Part shown: piece by piece, positions 53,501-64,000 of the stretch
Numbering within the stretch: position 1 is the first letter of the stretch
Layout of the letters: each line of letters begins with the position of its first letter
Source of the DNA: Sisyra terminalis
Lineage: Eukaryota > Arthropoda > Insecta > Neuroptera > Sisyridae
Assembly: GCA_958496175.1 (NCBI GenBank)
Contig: OY292277.1
Coordinates: 5,146,001-5,210,000, forward strand
Direction: 5' to 3'
DNA length: 64,000 nucleotides
Translations under genes and position numbers: made by a program
The notes under the pieces: generated by a model
Told to the model about the DNA's origin: nothing
The model's input: only the letters and a program-made list of their open reading frames with translations
The model's database searches: none

Positions 53501-55921
53501 GAAGAAGCCACATTCGTCTCTCCCTCTTAGTGGGAAGTGTTCATCCCTTAAACTGCCTGTTCATCCCTTAAACGTGGTTTGTTTGGGGAAAAAATTTCTC
53601 AGCACGTACAGTATGGACTTATACTTTCGATTGGCACCCTTAAAAATTTTTTTTTTTATTTGACGATTTTCGAGAAAAATCAACGATGGTTAACCCATGG
53701 TTTTTTTTGACGAAAAATCTTTTTGTTTCGAAATCGAAAAATATTATTATATCATCGTTCTAGACAATGTTACGAACCCGAAACTGCCTTTGGTTCGAAA
53801 ATCATCCCTTATATAACGAAGGTACATGCAATTGTTGAAGAAGCCACATTCGTCTCTCCCTCTTAGTGGGAAGTGTTCATCCCTTAATCTGCCTGTTCAT
53901 CCCTTAAACGTGGTTTGTTTGGGGAAAAATTTGCTCAGCACGAACAGATGGACTTATACTTTCGATTGGCACCCTTAAAAATTTTTTTTTTTAATTGACG
54001 ATTTTCGAGAAAAATCATCGATGGTTAACCCATGGTTTTTTTTGACGAAAAATCTTTTTGTTTCGAAATCTAAAAATATTATTATATCATCGTTCTTGAC
54101 ATTGTTGCGAACCCGAAACTGCCTTTGGTTCGAAAATCATCCCTTATATAACGAAGGTACATGCAATTGTTGAAGAAGCCACATTCGTCTCTCCCTCTTA
54201 GTGGGAAGTGTTCATCCCTTAAACTGCCTGTTCATCCCTTAAACGTGGTTTGTTTGGGGAAAAAATTTCTCAGCACGTACAGTATGGACTTATACTTTCG
54301 ATTGGCACCCTTAAAAATTTTTTTTTTTATTTGACGATTTTCGAGAAAAATCAACGATGGTTAACCCATGGTTTTTTTTGACGAAAAATCTTTTTGTTTC
54401 GAAATCGAAAAATATTATTATATCATCGTTCTAGACAATGTTACGAACCCGAAACTGCCTTTGGTTCGAAAATCATCCCTTATATAACGAAGGTACATGC
54501 AATTGTTGAAGAAGCCACATTCGTCTCTCCCTCTTAGTGGGAAGTGTTCATCCCTTAATCTGCCTGTTCATCCCTTAAACGTGGTTTGTTTGGGGAAAAA
54601 TTTGCTCAGCGCGTACAGATGGACTTATACTTTCGATTGGCACCCTTAAAAATTTTTTTTTTTAATTGACGATTTTCGAGAAAAATCAACGATGGTTAAC
54701 CCATGGTTTTTTTTGACGAAAAATCTTTTTGTTTCGAAATCGAAAAATATTATTATATCATCGTTCTAGACAATGTTGCGAACCCGAAACTGCCTTTGCT
54801 TCGAAAATCATCCCTTATATAACGAAGGTACATGCAATTGTTGAAGAAGCCACATTCGTCTCTCCCTCTTAGTGGGAAGTGTTCATCCCTTAATCTGCCT
54901 GTTCATCCCTTAAACGTGGTTTGTTTGGGGAAAAATTTGCTCAGCACGAACAGATGGACTTATACTTTCGATTGGCACCCTTAAAAATTTTTTTTTTTAA
55001 TTGACGATTTTCGAGAAAAATCATCGATGGTTAACCCATGGTTTTTTTTGACGAAAAATCTTTTTGTTTCGAAATCTAAAAATATTATTATATCATCGTT
55101 CTAGACATTGTTGCGAACCCGAAACTGCCTTTGGTTCGAAAATCATCCCTTATATAACGAAGGTACATGCAATTGTTGAAGAAGCCACATTCGTCTCTCC
55201 CTCTTAGTGGGAAGTGTTCATCCCTTAAACTGCCTGTTCATCCCTTAAACGTGGTTTGTTTGGGGAAAAAATTTCTCAGCACGTTCAGATGGACTTATAC
55301 TTTCGATTGGCACCCTTAAAAATTTTTTTTTTTATTTGACGATTTTCGAGAAAAATCAACGATGGTTAACCCATGGTTTTTTTTGACGAAAAATCTTTTT
55401 GTTTCGAAATCGAAAAATATTATTATATCATCGTTCTAGACAATGTTGCGAACCCGAAACTGCCTTTGGTTCGAATATCATCCCTTGTATAACGAAGGTA
55501 CATGCCATTGTTGAAGAAGCCACATTCGTCTCTCCCTCTTAGTGGGAAGTGTTCATCCCTTAATCTGCCTGTTCATCCCTTAAACGTGGTTTGTTTGGGG
55601 AAAAAATTTCTCAGCTCGTACAGTATGGACTTATACTTTCGATTGGCACCCTTAAATTTTTTTTTTTTTATTTGACGATTTTCGAGAAAAATCAACGATG
55701 GTTAACCCATGGTTTTTTTTGACGAAAAATCTTTTTGTTTCGAAATCGAAAAATATTATTATATCATCGTTCTAGACAATGTTGCGAACCCGAAACTGCC
55801 TTTGGTTCGAATATCATCCCTTATATAACGAAGGTACATGCAATTGTTGAAGAAGCCACATTCGTCTCTCCCTCTTAGTGGGAAGTGTTCATCCCTTAAT
55901 CTGCCTGTTCATCCCTTAAAC
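50560..55921 (+). repeat. Irregular cassette array (gtatgg - d - cacgaacag units)
   Basis: A marker f unit with 'cagtatgg' and 'gttacgaaccc' starts at 50895, 52569 (as 'gatacgaaccc'), 53574 and 54245, spacings 1674, 1005 and 671 bp (five, three and two monomers). It is followed by a d unit with 'gacaatgttg' (51231, 52905, 54581) and/or a 'cacgaacag' unit (51566, 53910, 54916), and is preceded by units with 'ttcttgac'. 53910 and 54916 share 'gaaatctaaaaatatt'. 55251 and 55586 share 'ttcgaatatcatccc'. The cassette was thus copied several times with different numbers of units lost. Confidence 0.87.
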
Positions 55922-58601
55922 GTGGTTTGTTTGGGGAAAAAATTTCTCAGCACGTTCAGATGGACTTATACTTTCGATTGGCACCCTTAAAAATTTTTTT
56001 TTTTATTAGACGATTTTCGAGAAATATCTACGACGGTTAACCCATGGTTTTTTTTGACGAAAAATCTTTTTGTTTCGAAATCGAAAAATATTATTATATC
56101 ATCGTTCTTGACATTGTTGCGAACCCGAAACTGCCTTTGGTTCGAAAATCATCCCTTATATAACGAAGGTACATGCAATTGTTGAAGAAGCCACATTCGT
56201 CTCTCCCTCTTAGTGGGAAGTGTTCATCCCTTAAACAGCCTGTTCATCCCTTAAACGTGGTTTGTTTGGGGAAAAAATTTCTCAGCACGTACAGTATGGA
56301 CTTATACTTTCGATTGGCACCCTTAAAATTTTTTTTTTTTATTTGACGATTTTCGAGAAAAATCAACGATGGTTAACCCATGGTTTTTTTTGACGAAAAA
56401 TCTTTTTGTTTCGAAATCAAAAAATATTATTATATCATCGTTCTAGACATTGTTGCGAACCCGAAACTGCCTTTGGTTCGAAAATCATCCCTTATATAAC
56501 GAAGGTACATGCAATTGTTGAAGAAGCCACATTCGTCTCTCCCTCTTAGTGGGAAGTGTTCATCCCTTAAACTGCCTGTTCATCCCTTAAACGTGGTTTG
56601 TTTGGGGAAAAATTTGCTCAGCACGTACAGATGGACTTATACTTTCGATTGGCACCCTTAAAAATTTTTTTTTTTAATTGACGATTTTCGAGAAAAATCA
56701 TCGATGGTTAACCCATGGTTTTTTTTGACGAAAAATCTTTTTGTTTCGAAATCGAAAAATATTATTATATCATCGTTCTTGACATTGTTGCGAACCCGAA
56801 ACTGCCTTTGGTTCGAAAATCATCCCTTATATAACGAAGGTACATGCAATTGTTGAAGAAGCCACATTTGTCTCTCCCTCTTAGTGGGAAGTGTTCATCC
56901 CTTAAACTGCCTGTTCATCCCTTAAACGTGGTTTGTTAGGGGAAAAATTTGCACAGCACGTACAGATGGACTTATACTTTCGATTGGCACCCTTAAAAAA
57001 TTTTTTTTTAATTGACGATTTTCGAGAAAAATCAACGATGGTTAACCCATGGTTTTTTTTGACGAAAAATCTTTTGTTTCGAAATAAAAAAATATTATTA
57101 TATCATCGTTCTAGACATTGTTGCGAACCCGAAACTGCCTTTGGTTCGAAAATCATCCCTTATATAACGAAGGTACATGCAATTGTTGAAGAAGCCACAT
57201 TCGTCTCTCCCTCTTAGTGGGAACTGTTCATCCCTTAAACTGCCTGTTCATCCCTTAAACGTGGTTTGTTTGGGGAAAAATTTGCTTAGCACGTACAGAT
57301 GGACTTATACTTTCGATTGGCACCCTTAAAAATTTTTTTTTTTTATTTGACGATTTTCGAGAAAAATCAACGATGGTTAACCCATGGTTTTTTTTGACGA
57401 AAAATCTTTTTGTTTCGAAATCAAAAAATATTATTATATCATCGTTCTAGACATTGTTGCGAACCCGAAACTGCCTTTGGTTCGAAAATCATCCCTTATA
57501 TAACGAAGGTACATGCAATTGTTGAAGAAGCCACATTCGTCTCTCCCTCTTAGTGGGAAGTGTTCATCCCTTAATCTGCCTGTTCATCCCTTAAACGTGG
57601 TTTGTTTGGGGAAAAATTTGCTCAGCACGTACAGATGGACTTATACTTTCGATTGGCACCCTTAAAAATTTTTTTTTTTAATTGACGATTTTCGAGAAAA
57701 ATCAACGATGGTTAACCCATGGTTTTTTTTGACGAAAAATCTTTTTGTTTCGAAATCGAAAAATATTATTATATCATCGTTCTAGACAATGTTGCGAACC
57801 CGAAACTGCCTTTGGTTCGAAAATCATCCCTTATATAACGAAGGTACATGCAATTGTTGAAGAAGCCACATTCGTCTCTCCCTCTTAGTGGGAAGTGTTC
57901 ATCCCTTAAACTGCCTGTTCATCCCTTAAACGTGGTTTGTTTGGGGAAAAAATTTCTCAGCACGTTCAGATGGACTTATACTTTCGATTGGCACCCTTAA
58001 AAATTTTTTTTTTATTTGACGATTTTCGAGAAATATCAACGATGGTTAACCCATGGTTTTTTTTGACGAAAAATCTTTATGTTTCGAAATCGAAAAATAT
58101 TATTATATCATCGTTCTTGACATTGTTGCGAACCCGAAACTGCCTTTGGTTCGAAAATCATCCCTTATATTACGAAGGTACATGCAATTGTTGAAGAAGC
58201 CACATTCGTCTCTCCCTCTTAGTGGGAAGTGTTCATCCCTTAAACTGCCTGTTCATCCCTTAAACGTGGTTTGTTTGGGGAAAAAATTTCTCAGCACGTA
58301 CAGTATGGACTTATACTTTCGATTGGCACCCTTAAAAATTTTTTTTTTTATTTGACGATTTTCGAGAAAAATCAACGATGGTTAACCCATGGTTTTTTTT
58401 GACGAAAAATCTTTTTGTTTCGAAATCGAAAAATATTATTATATCATCGTTCTAGACAATGTTACGAACCCGAAACTGCCTTTGGTTCGAAAATCATCCC
58501 TTATATAACGAAGGTACATGCAATTGTTGAAGAAGCCACATTCGTCTCTCCCTCTTAGTGGGAAGTGTTCATCCCTTAAACTGCCTGTTCATCCCTTAAA
58601 C
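55922..58601 (+). repeat. Superblock copy 3 and 5-mer HOR copy 1
   Basis: 55922 (f, 'cgttcag', 'ctacgacgg', 'aaacagcctg') and 56257 (f, 'gtatgg') repeat the superblock start, then 56593 (an extra d unit), 56928 (e, 'ttgttaggggaaaaattt', 'cttttgtttcgaaataaaa') and 57261 (h). 57597, 57932 and 58266 copy 52905, 53240 and 53574 from 4692 bp upstream, including the rare 'ctttatgtttcg' of 53240/57932 and 'gttacgaaccc'. Units 56928-58601 form the first copy of a 1674-bp 5-mer. Confidence 0.88.
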
Positions 58602-60276
58602 GTGGTTTGTTAGGGGAAAAATTTGCACAGCACGTACAGATGGACTTATACTTTCGATTGGCACCCTTAAAAAATTTTTTTTTAATTGACGATTTTCGAG
58701 AAAAATCAACGATTGTTAACCCATGGTTTTTTTTGACGAAAAATCTTTTGTTTCGAAATAAAAAAATATTATTATATCATCGTTCTAGACATTGTTGCGA
58801 ACCCGAAACTGCCTTTGGTTCGAAAATCATCCCTTATATAACGAAGGTACATGCAATTGTTGAAGAAGCCACATTCGTCTCTCCCTCTTAGTGGGAACTG
58901 TTCATCCCTTAAACTGCCTGTTCATCCCTTAAACGTGGTTTGTTTGGGGAAAAATTTGCTTAGCACGTACAGATGGACTTATACTTTCGATTGGCACCCT
59001 TAAAAATTTTTTTTTTTTATTTGACGATTTTCGAGAAAAATCAACGATGGTTAACCCATGGTTTTTTTTGACGAAAAATCTTTTTGTTTCGAAATCAAAA
59101 AATATTATTATATCATCGTTCTAGACATTGTTGCGAACCCGAAACTGCCTTTGGTTCGAAAATCATCCCTTATATAACGAAGGTACATGCAATTGTTGAA
59201 GAAGCCACATTCGTCTCTCCCTCTTAGTGGGAACTGTTCATCCCTTAAACTGCCTGTTCATCCCTTAAACGTGGTTTGTTTGGGGAAAAAATTTCTCAGC
59301 ACGTACAGATGGACTTATACTTTCGATTGGCACCCTTAAAATTTTTTTTTTTTATTTGACGATTTTCGAGAAAAATCAACGATGGTTAACCCATGGTTTT
59401 TTTTGACGAAAAATCTTTTTGTTTCGAAATCGAAAAATATTATTATATCATCGTTCTAGACAATGTTGCGAACCCGAAACTGCCTTTGGTTCGAAAATCA
59501 TCCCTTATATAACGATGGTACATGCAATTGTTGAAGAAGCCACATTCGTCTCTCCCTCTTAGTGGGAACTGTTCATCCCTTAAACTGCCTGTTCATCCCA
59601 TAAACGTGGTTTGTTTGGGGAAAAAATTTCTCAGCACGTACAGATGGACTTATACTTTCGATTGGCACCCTTAAAATTTTTTTTTTTTATTTGACGATTT
59701 TCGAGAAAAATCAACGATGGTTAACCCATGGTTTTTTTGTGACGAAAAATCTTTTTGTTTCGAAATCAAAAAATATTATTATATCATCGTTCTTGACATT
59801 GTTGCGAACCCGAAACTGCCTTTGGTTCGAAAATCATCCCTTATATAACGAAGGTACATGCAATTGTTGAAGAAGCCACATTCCTCTCTCCCTCTTAGTG
59901 GGAACTGTTCATCCCTTAAACTGCCTGTTCATCCCATTAACGTGGTTTGTTTGGGGAAAAAATTTCTCAGCACGTACAGATGGACTTATACTTTCGATTG
60001 GCACCCTTAAAATTTTTTTTTTTTATTTGACGATTTTCGAGAAAAATCAACGATGGTTAACCCATGGTTTTTTTTGACGAAAAATCTTTTTGTTTCGAAA
60101 TCAAAAAATATTATTATATCATCGTTCTTGACATTGTTGCGAACCCGAAACTGCCTTTGGTTCGAAAATCATCCCTTATATAACGAAGGTACATGCAATT
60201 GTTGAAGAAGCCACATTCGTCTCTCCCTTTTAGTGGGAAGTGTTCATCCCTTAAACTGCCTGTTCATCCCTTAAAC
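58602..60276 (+). repeat. 5-mer HOR copy 2 (partial) and f run
   Basis: 58602 and 58935 copy 56928 and 57261 (shift 1674 bp, with the same 'ttgttagggg' and short 'cttttgtttcg'); 58602 differs by 'cgattgttaaccc'. The copy then stops. 59271, 59606 and 59942 are three f units in a row, the latter two preceded by 'cataaac' and 'cattaac'. 59606 has an inserted G in its T run ('tttttttgtgacg'). 59942 ends with 'cccttttagtggg'. Confidence 0.87.
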
Positions 60277-62620
60277 GTGGTTTGTTTGGGGAAAAATTTG
60301 CACAGCACGTACAGATGGACTTATACTTTCGATTGGCACCCTTAAAAAAACTTTTTTTTATTTGACGATTTTCGAGAAAAATCAACGATGGTTAACCCAT
60401 GGTTTTTTTTGACGAAAAATCTTTTTGTTTCGAAATCAAAAAATATTATTATGTCATCGTTCTAGACATTGTTGCGAACCCGAAACTGCCTTTGGTTCGA
60501 AAATCATCCCTTATATAACGAAGGTACATGCAATTGTTGAAGAAGCCACATTCCTCTCTCCCTCTTAGTGGGAAGTGTTCATCTCTTAAACTGCCTGTTC
60601 ATCCCTTAAACGTGGTTTGTTTGGGGAAATATTTGCACAGCACGTACAGATGGACTTATACTTTCGATTGGCACCCTTAAAATTTTTTTTTTTTATTTGA
60701 CGATTTTCGAGAAAAATCAACGATGGTTAACCCATGGTTTTTTTTGACGATAAATCTTTTTGTTTCGAAATCAAAAAATATTATTATATCATCGTTCTTG
60801 ACATTGTTGCGAACCCGAAACTGCATTTGGTTCGAAAATCATCCCTTATATAACGAAGGTACATGCAATTGTTGAAGAAGCCACATTCGTCTCTCCCTTT
60901 TAGTGGGAAGTGTTCATCCCTTAAACTGCCTGTTCATCCCTTAAACGTGGTTTGTTTGGGGAAAAATTTGCACAGCACGTACAGATGGACTTATACTTTC
61001 GATTGGCACCCTTAAAAAAACTTTTTTTTATTTGACGATTTTCGAGAAAAATCAACGATGGTTAACACATGGTTTTTTTTGACGAAAAATCTTTTTGTTT
61101 CGAAAGCAAAAAATATTATTATGTCATCGTTCTAGACATTGTTGCGAACCCGAAACTGCCTTTGGTTCGAAAATCATCCCTTATATAACGTAGGTACATG
61201 CAATTGTTGAAGAAGCCACATTCCTCTCTCCCTCTTAGTGGGAAGTGTTCATCTCTTAAACTGCCTGTTCATCCCTTAAACGTGGTTTGTTTGGAAAAAT
61301 ATTTGCACAGCACGTACAGATGGACTTATACTTTCGATTGGCACCCTTAAAAAAACTTTTTTTTATTTGACGATTTTCGAGAAAAATCAACGATGGTTAA
61401 CCCCTGGTTTTTTTTGACGAAAAATCTTTTTGCTTCGAAATCGAAAAATATTATTATATCATCGTTCTTGACTTTGTTGCGAACCCGAAACTGCCTTTGG
61501 TTCGAAAATCATCCCTTATATAACGAAGGTACATGCAATTGTTGAAGAAGCCACATTCGTCTCTCCCTCTTAGTGGGAAGTGTTCATCCCTTAAACTGCC
61601 TGTTCATCCCTTAAACGTGGTTTGTTTGGGGAAAAATTTGCACAGCACGTACAGATGGACTTATACTTTCGATTGGCACCCTTAAAAAATTTTTTTTTAT
61701 TTGACGATTTTCGAGGAAAATCAACGATGGTTAACCCATGGTTTTTTTTGACGAAAAATCTTATTGTTTCGAAATCGAAAAATATTATTATGTCATCGTT
61801 CTAGACATTGTTGCGAACCCGAAACTGCCTTTGGTTCGAAAATCATCCCTTATATAACGTAGGTACATGCAATTGTTGAAGAAGCCACATTCCTCTCTCC
61901 CTCTTAGTGGGAAGTGTTCATCTCTTAAACTGCCTGTTCATCCCTTAAACGTGGTTTGTTTGGAAAAATATTTGCACAGCACGTACAGATGGACTTATAC
62001 TTTCGATTGGCACCCTTAAAAAAACTTTTTTTTATTTGACGATTTTCGAGGAAAATCAACGATGGTTAACCCCTGGTTTTTTTTGACGAAAAATCTTTTT
62101 GCTTCGAAATCGAAAAATATTATTATATCATCGTTCTTGACTTTGTTGCGAACCCGAAACTGCCTTTGGTTCGAAAATCATCCCTTATATAACGAAGGTA
62201 CATGCAATTGTTGAAGAAGCCACATTCGTCTCTCCCTCTTAGTGGGAAGTGTTCATCCCTTAAACTGCCTGTTCATCCCTTAAACGTGGTTTGTTTGGGG
62301 AAAAATTTGCACAGCACGTACAGATGGACTTATACTTTCGATTGGCACCCTTAAAAAATTTTTTTTTTATTTGACGATTTTCGAGGAAAATCAACGATGG
62401 TTAACCCATGGTTTTTTTTGACGAAAAATCTTATTGTTTCGAAATCGAAAAATATTATTATATCATCGTTCTAGACATTGTTGCGAACCCGAAACTGCCT
62501 TTGGTTCGAAAATCATCCCTTATATAACGAAGGTACATGCAATTGTTGAAGAAGCCACATTCGTCTCTCCCTCTTAGTGGGAAGTGTTAATCTCTTAAAC
62601 TGCCTGTTCATCCCTTAAAC
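60277..62620 (+). repeat. 2-mer HOR, 669-670 bp
   Basis: Dimers start at 60277, 60947, 61617 and 62286. In the first two, an e-start unit with 'aaaaaaacttttttttatt' and 'attatgtcatcg' is followed by a c unit. 61282 and 61951 are copies 669 bp apart sharing 'ttggaaaaatatttg', 'aacccctgg', 'ttgcttcgaaatc' and 'ttgactttgttg'; 61617 and 62286 share 'cttattgtttcg'. 61282 is a mosaic of a c-type start and the aaaaaaac core. 'attcctctctcc' marks several units here and near 46.5 and 59.9 kb. Confidence 0.9.
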
Positions 62621-64000
62621 GTGGTTTGTTTGGGGAAATATTTGCACAGCACGTACAGATGGACTTATACTTTCGATTGGCACCCTTAAAAAATTTTTTT
62701 TTTATTTGACGATTTTCGAGGAAAATCAACGATGGTTAACCCATGGTTTTTTTTGACGAAAAATCTTTTTGTTTCGAAATCGAAAAGTATTATTATATCA
62801 TCGTTCTAGACAATGTTGCGAACCCGAAACTGCCTTTGGTTCGAAAATCATCCCTTATATAACGAAGGTACATGCAATTGTTGAAGAAGCCACATTCGTC
62901 TCTCCCTCTTAGTGGGAACTGTTCATCCCTTAAACTGCCTGTTCATCCCATAAACGTGGTTTGTTTGGGGAAAAAATTTCTCAGCACGTACAGATGGACT
63001 TATACTTTCGATTGGCACCCTTAAAATATTTTTTTTTATTTGACGATTTTCGAGAAAAATCAACGATGGTTAACCCATGGTTTTTTTTGACGAAAAATCT
63101 TTTTGTTTCGAAATCGAAAAATATTATTATATCATCGTTCTAGACATTGTTGCGAACCCGAAACTGCCTTTGGTTCGAAAATCATCCCTTATATAACGAA
63201 GGTACATGCAATTGTTGAAGAAGCCACATTCGTCTCTCCCTCTTAGTGGGAACTGTTCATCCCTTAAACTGCCTGTTCATCCCATAAACGTGGTTTGTTT
63301 GGGGAAAAAATTTCTCAGCACGTACAGATGGACTTATACTTTCGATTGGCACCCTTAAAATTTTTTTTTTTTATTTGACGATTTTCGAGAAAAATCAACG
63401 ATGGTTAACCCATGGTTTTTTTTGACGAAAAATCTTTTTGTTTCGAAATCAAAAAATATTATTATATCATCGTTCTTGACATTGTTGCGAACCCGAAACT
63501 GCCTTTGGTTCGAAAATCATCCCTTATATAACGAAGGTACATGCAATTGTTGAAGAAGCCACATTCGTCTCTCCCTTTTAGTGGGAAGTGTTCATCCCTT
63601 AAACTGCCTGTTCATCCCTTAAACGTGGTTTGTTTGGGGAAAAATTTGCACAGCACGTACAGATGGACTTATACTTTCGATTGGCACCCTTAAAAAAACT
63701 TTTTTTTATTTGACGATTTTCGAGAAAAATCAACGATGGTTAACCCATGGTTTTTTTTGACGAAAAATCTTTTTGTTTCGAAATCAAAAAATATTATTAT
63801 GTCATCGTTCTAGACATTGTTGCGAACCCGCAACTGCCTTTGGTTCGAAAATCATCCCTTATATAACGAAGGTACATGCAATTGTTGAAGAAGCCACATT
63901 CCTCTCTCCCTCTTAGTGGGAAGTGTTCATCTCTTAAACTGCCTGTTCATCCCTTAAACGTGGTTTGTTTGGGGAAATATTTGCACAGCACGTACAGATG
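62621..64000 (+). repeat. c/f units at the right window edge
   Basis: 62621 (c, 'cgaaaagtatt'), 62956 (f, preceded by 'cataaac'), 63290 (f, preceded by 'cataaac', ending 'cccttttagtggg'), 63625 (aaaaaaac unit, 'attatgtcatcg') and the first 41 bases of a c unit at 63960. This resembles 59606-60946, so another superblock-like copy appears to run off the right edge. Confidence 0.85.

Larger units (their letters stand above)
1..64000 (+). repeat. Satellite DNA array, about 335-bp monomer, window-wide
   Basis: The phase word 'gtggtttgtttgggg' (or a one-base variant) recurs every 332-337 bp across the whole window, at 11, 346, 680, 1012, 1347, 1681 and so on to 63960. That gives 191 complete monomers with a mean spacing of 334.8 bp. 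All lie in the same orientation, with no inversion, no foreign insertion and no gap. Differences between monomers are mainly point substitutions at a limited set of diagnostic sites and length changes in one A/T tract. Bases 1-10 end one monomer and 63960-64000 begin another, so the array continues past both edges. Long one-direction tandem arrays of this kind are typical of eukaryotic centromeric, pericentromeric or subtelomeric heterochromatin; which applies here cannot be told from sequence. I do not recognise the family. The short open frames in each unit are a by-product of the repeat. Confidence 0.98.

Noticed and set aside
59606..59941. Single-base length changes in T runs (for example 'tttttttgtgacg', T7 at 45199, T9 near 52360) as biological markers
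   Set aside because: Single homopolymer changes may be sequencing or consensus errors, so I did not use them to define blocks.
718..63143. Recurring open frames of 60-100 codons on the plus strand, and a few on the minus strand
   Set aside because: They repeat because the monomer repeats. The common frame starts at a TTG in the phase word and ends at the TAG in 'ttctagac'; it lengthens wherever that stop mutates ('ttcttgac', 'ttcaatac'), and its length depends on the slipping T tract. There is no sign of coding constraint, splice context or known domain.
1..64000. CRISPR array
   Set aside because: The repeat is regular, but the whole 335-bp unit is conserved; there are no short repeats separated by unique spacers and no cas genes.
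1..64000. Tandem rRNA/5S genes or histone-type gene cluster
   Set aside because: No rRNA, 5S, tRNA or histone sequence is recognisable within the unit, and it contains no long frame.
1..64000. Tandem transposon or LTR remnants as the repeat source
   Set aside because: I saw no terminal inverted repeats, target-site duplications, reverse transcriptase or transposase frame. The 6-bp inverted repeats inside the unit are too short to be element ends.
3016..64000. Telomere repeats or an array edge inside the window
   Set aside because: No TTAGG, TTAGGG or TTTAGGG runs and no drop in monomer identity towards either end; the array simply runs off both sides.

Overview
The window is one uninterrupted block of satellite DNA. 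A monomer of about 335 bp (332-337 bp) is repeated head-to-tail in one orientation from base 1 to base 64000. Using the recurring start 'gtggtttgtttgggg' as phase, I counted 191 complete monomers (first start 11, last complete one ends 63959; mean 334.8 bp), plus a 10-bp fragment on the left and a 41-bp fragment on the right. Neither array edge is inside the window. I see no protein-coding gene, tRNA, rRNA, transposon, CRISPR array or unrelated single-copy sequence.

The organism must be a eukaryote with long satellite arrays, of the kind found at centromeres, pericentromeres or subtelomeres. I do not recognise the family and cannot name the taxon. The monomer is AT-rich (about 36% G+C by hand count of one unit) but not depleted of CpG (14-15 per unit). 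That points to a genome, or compartment, without long-term CpG-methylation decay, such as many invertebrates; this is only a hint.

The array is organised as higher-order repeats (HORs), blocks of several diverged monomers copied together. By region: 1-3 kb, a 3-mer of 1001 bp; 3-5 kb, a run of one subtype; 5-7 kb, a 4-mer of 1338 bp; 7.4-13 kb, a 9-mer of 3010 bp; 14.4-20.7 kb, a 12-mer of 4019 bp; 25-27.8 kb, four 2-mers of about 670 bp; 28.8-34.8 kb, a 12-mer of 4016 bp; 34.8-40.2 kb, nested 5-mer (about 1675 bp) and 8-mer (2680 bp) copies; 40.2-42.9 kb, a 6-mer of 2009 bp; 47.9-49.9 kb, a 3-mer of 1006 bp; 50.6-55.9 kb, an irregular cassette; 55.9-59.3 kb, a 5-mer of 1674 bp; 60.3-62.6 kb, 2-mers of 669-670 bp. 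Rare linked variants show that an older, longer block recurs in the same monomer order near 23-27, 45-48 and 56-60 kb, so recent local HORs overlie older segmental duplications. Copy junctions stay in register with the monomer, as expected from unequal crossing-over or gene conversion.

Each monomer has an A/T-tract half (dA/dT runs, several short dyads) and a more GC-rich half that ends in two direct copies of a 16-17 bp motif 20 bp apart. Any function (centromere seeding, heterochromatin, noncoding transcription) is inference; the sequence alone shows a homogenising, recombining satellite.
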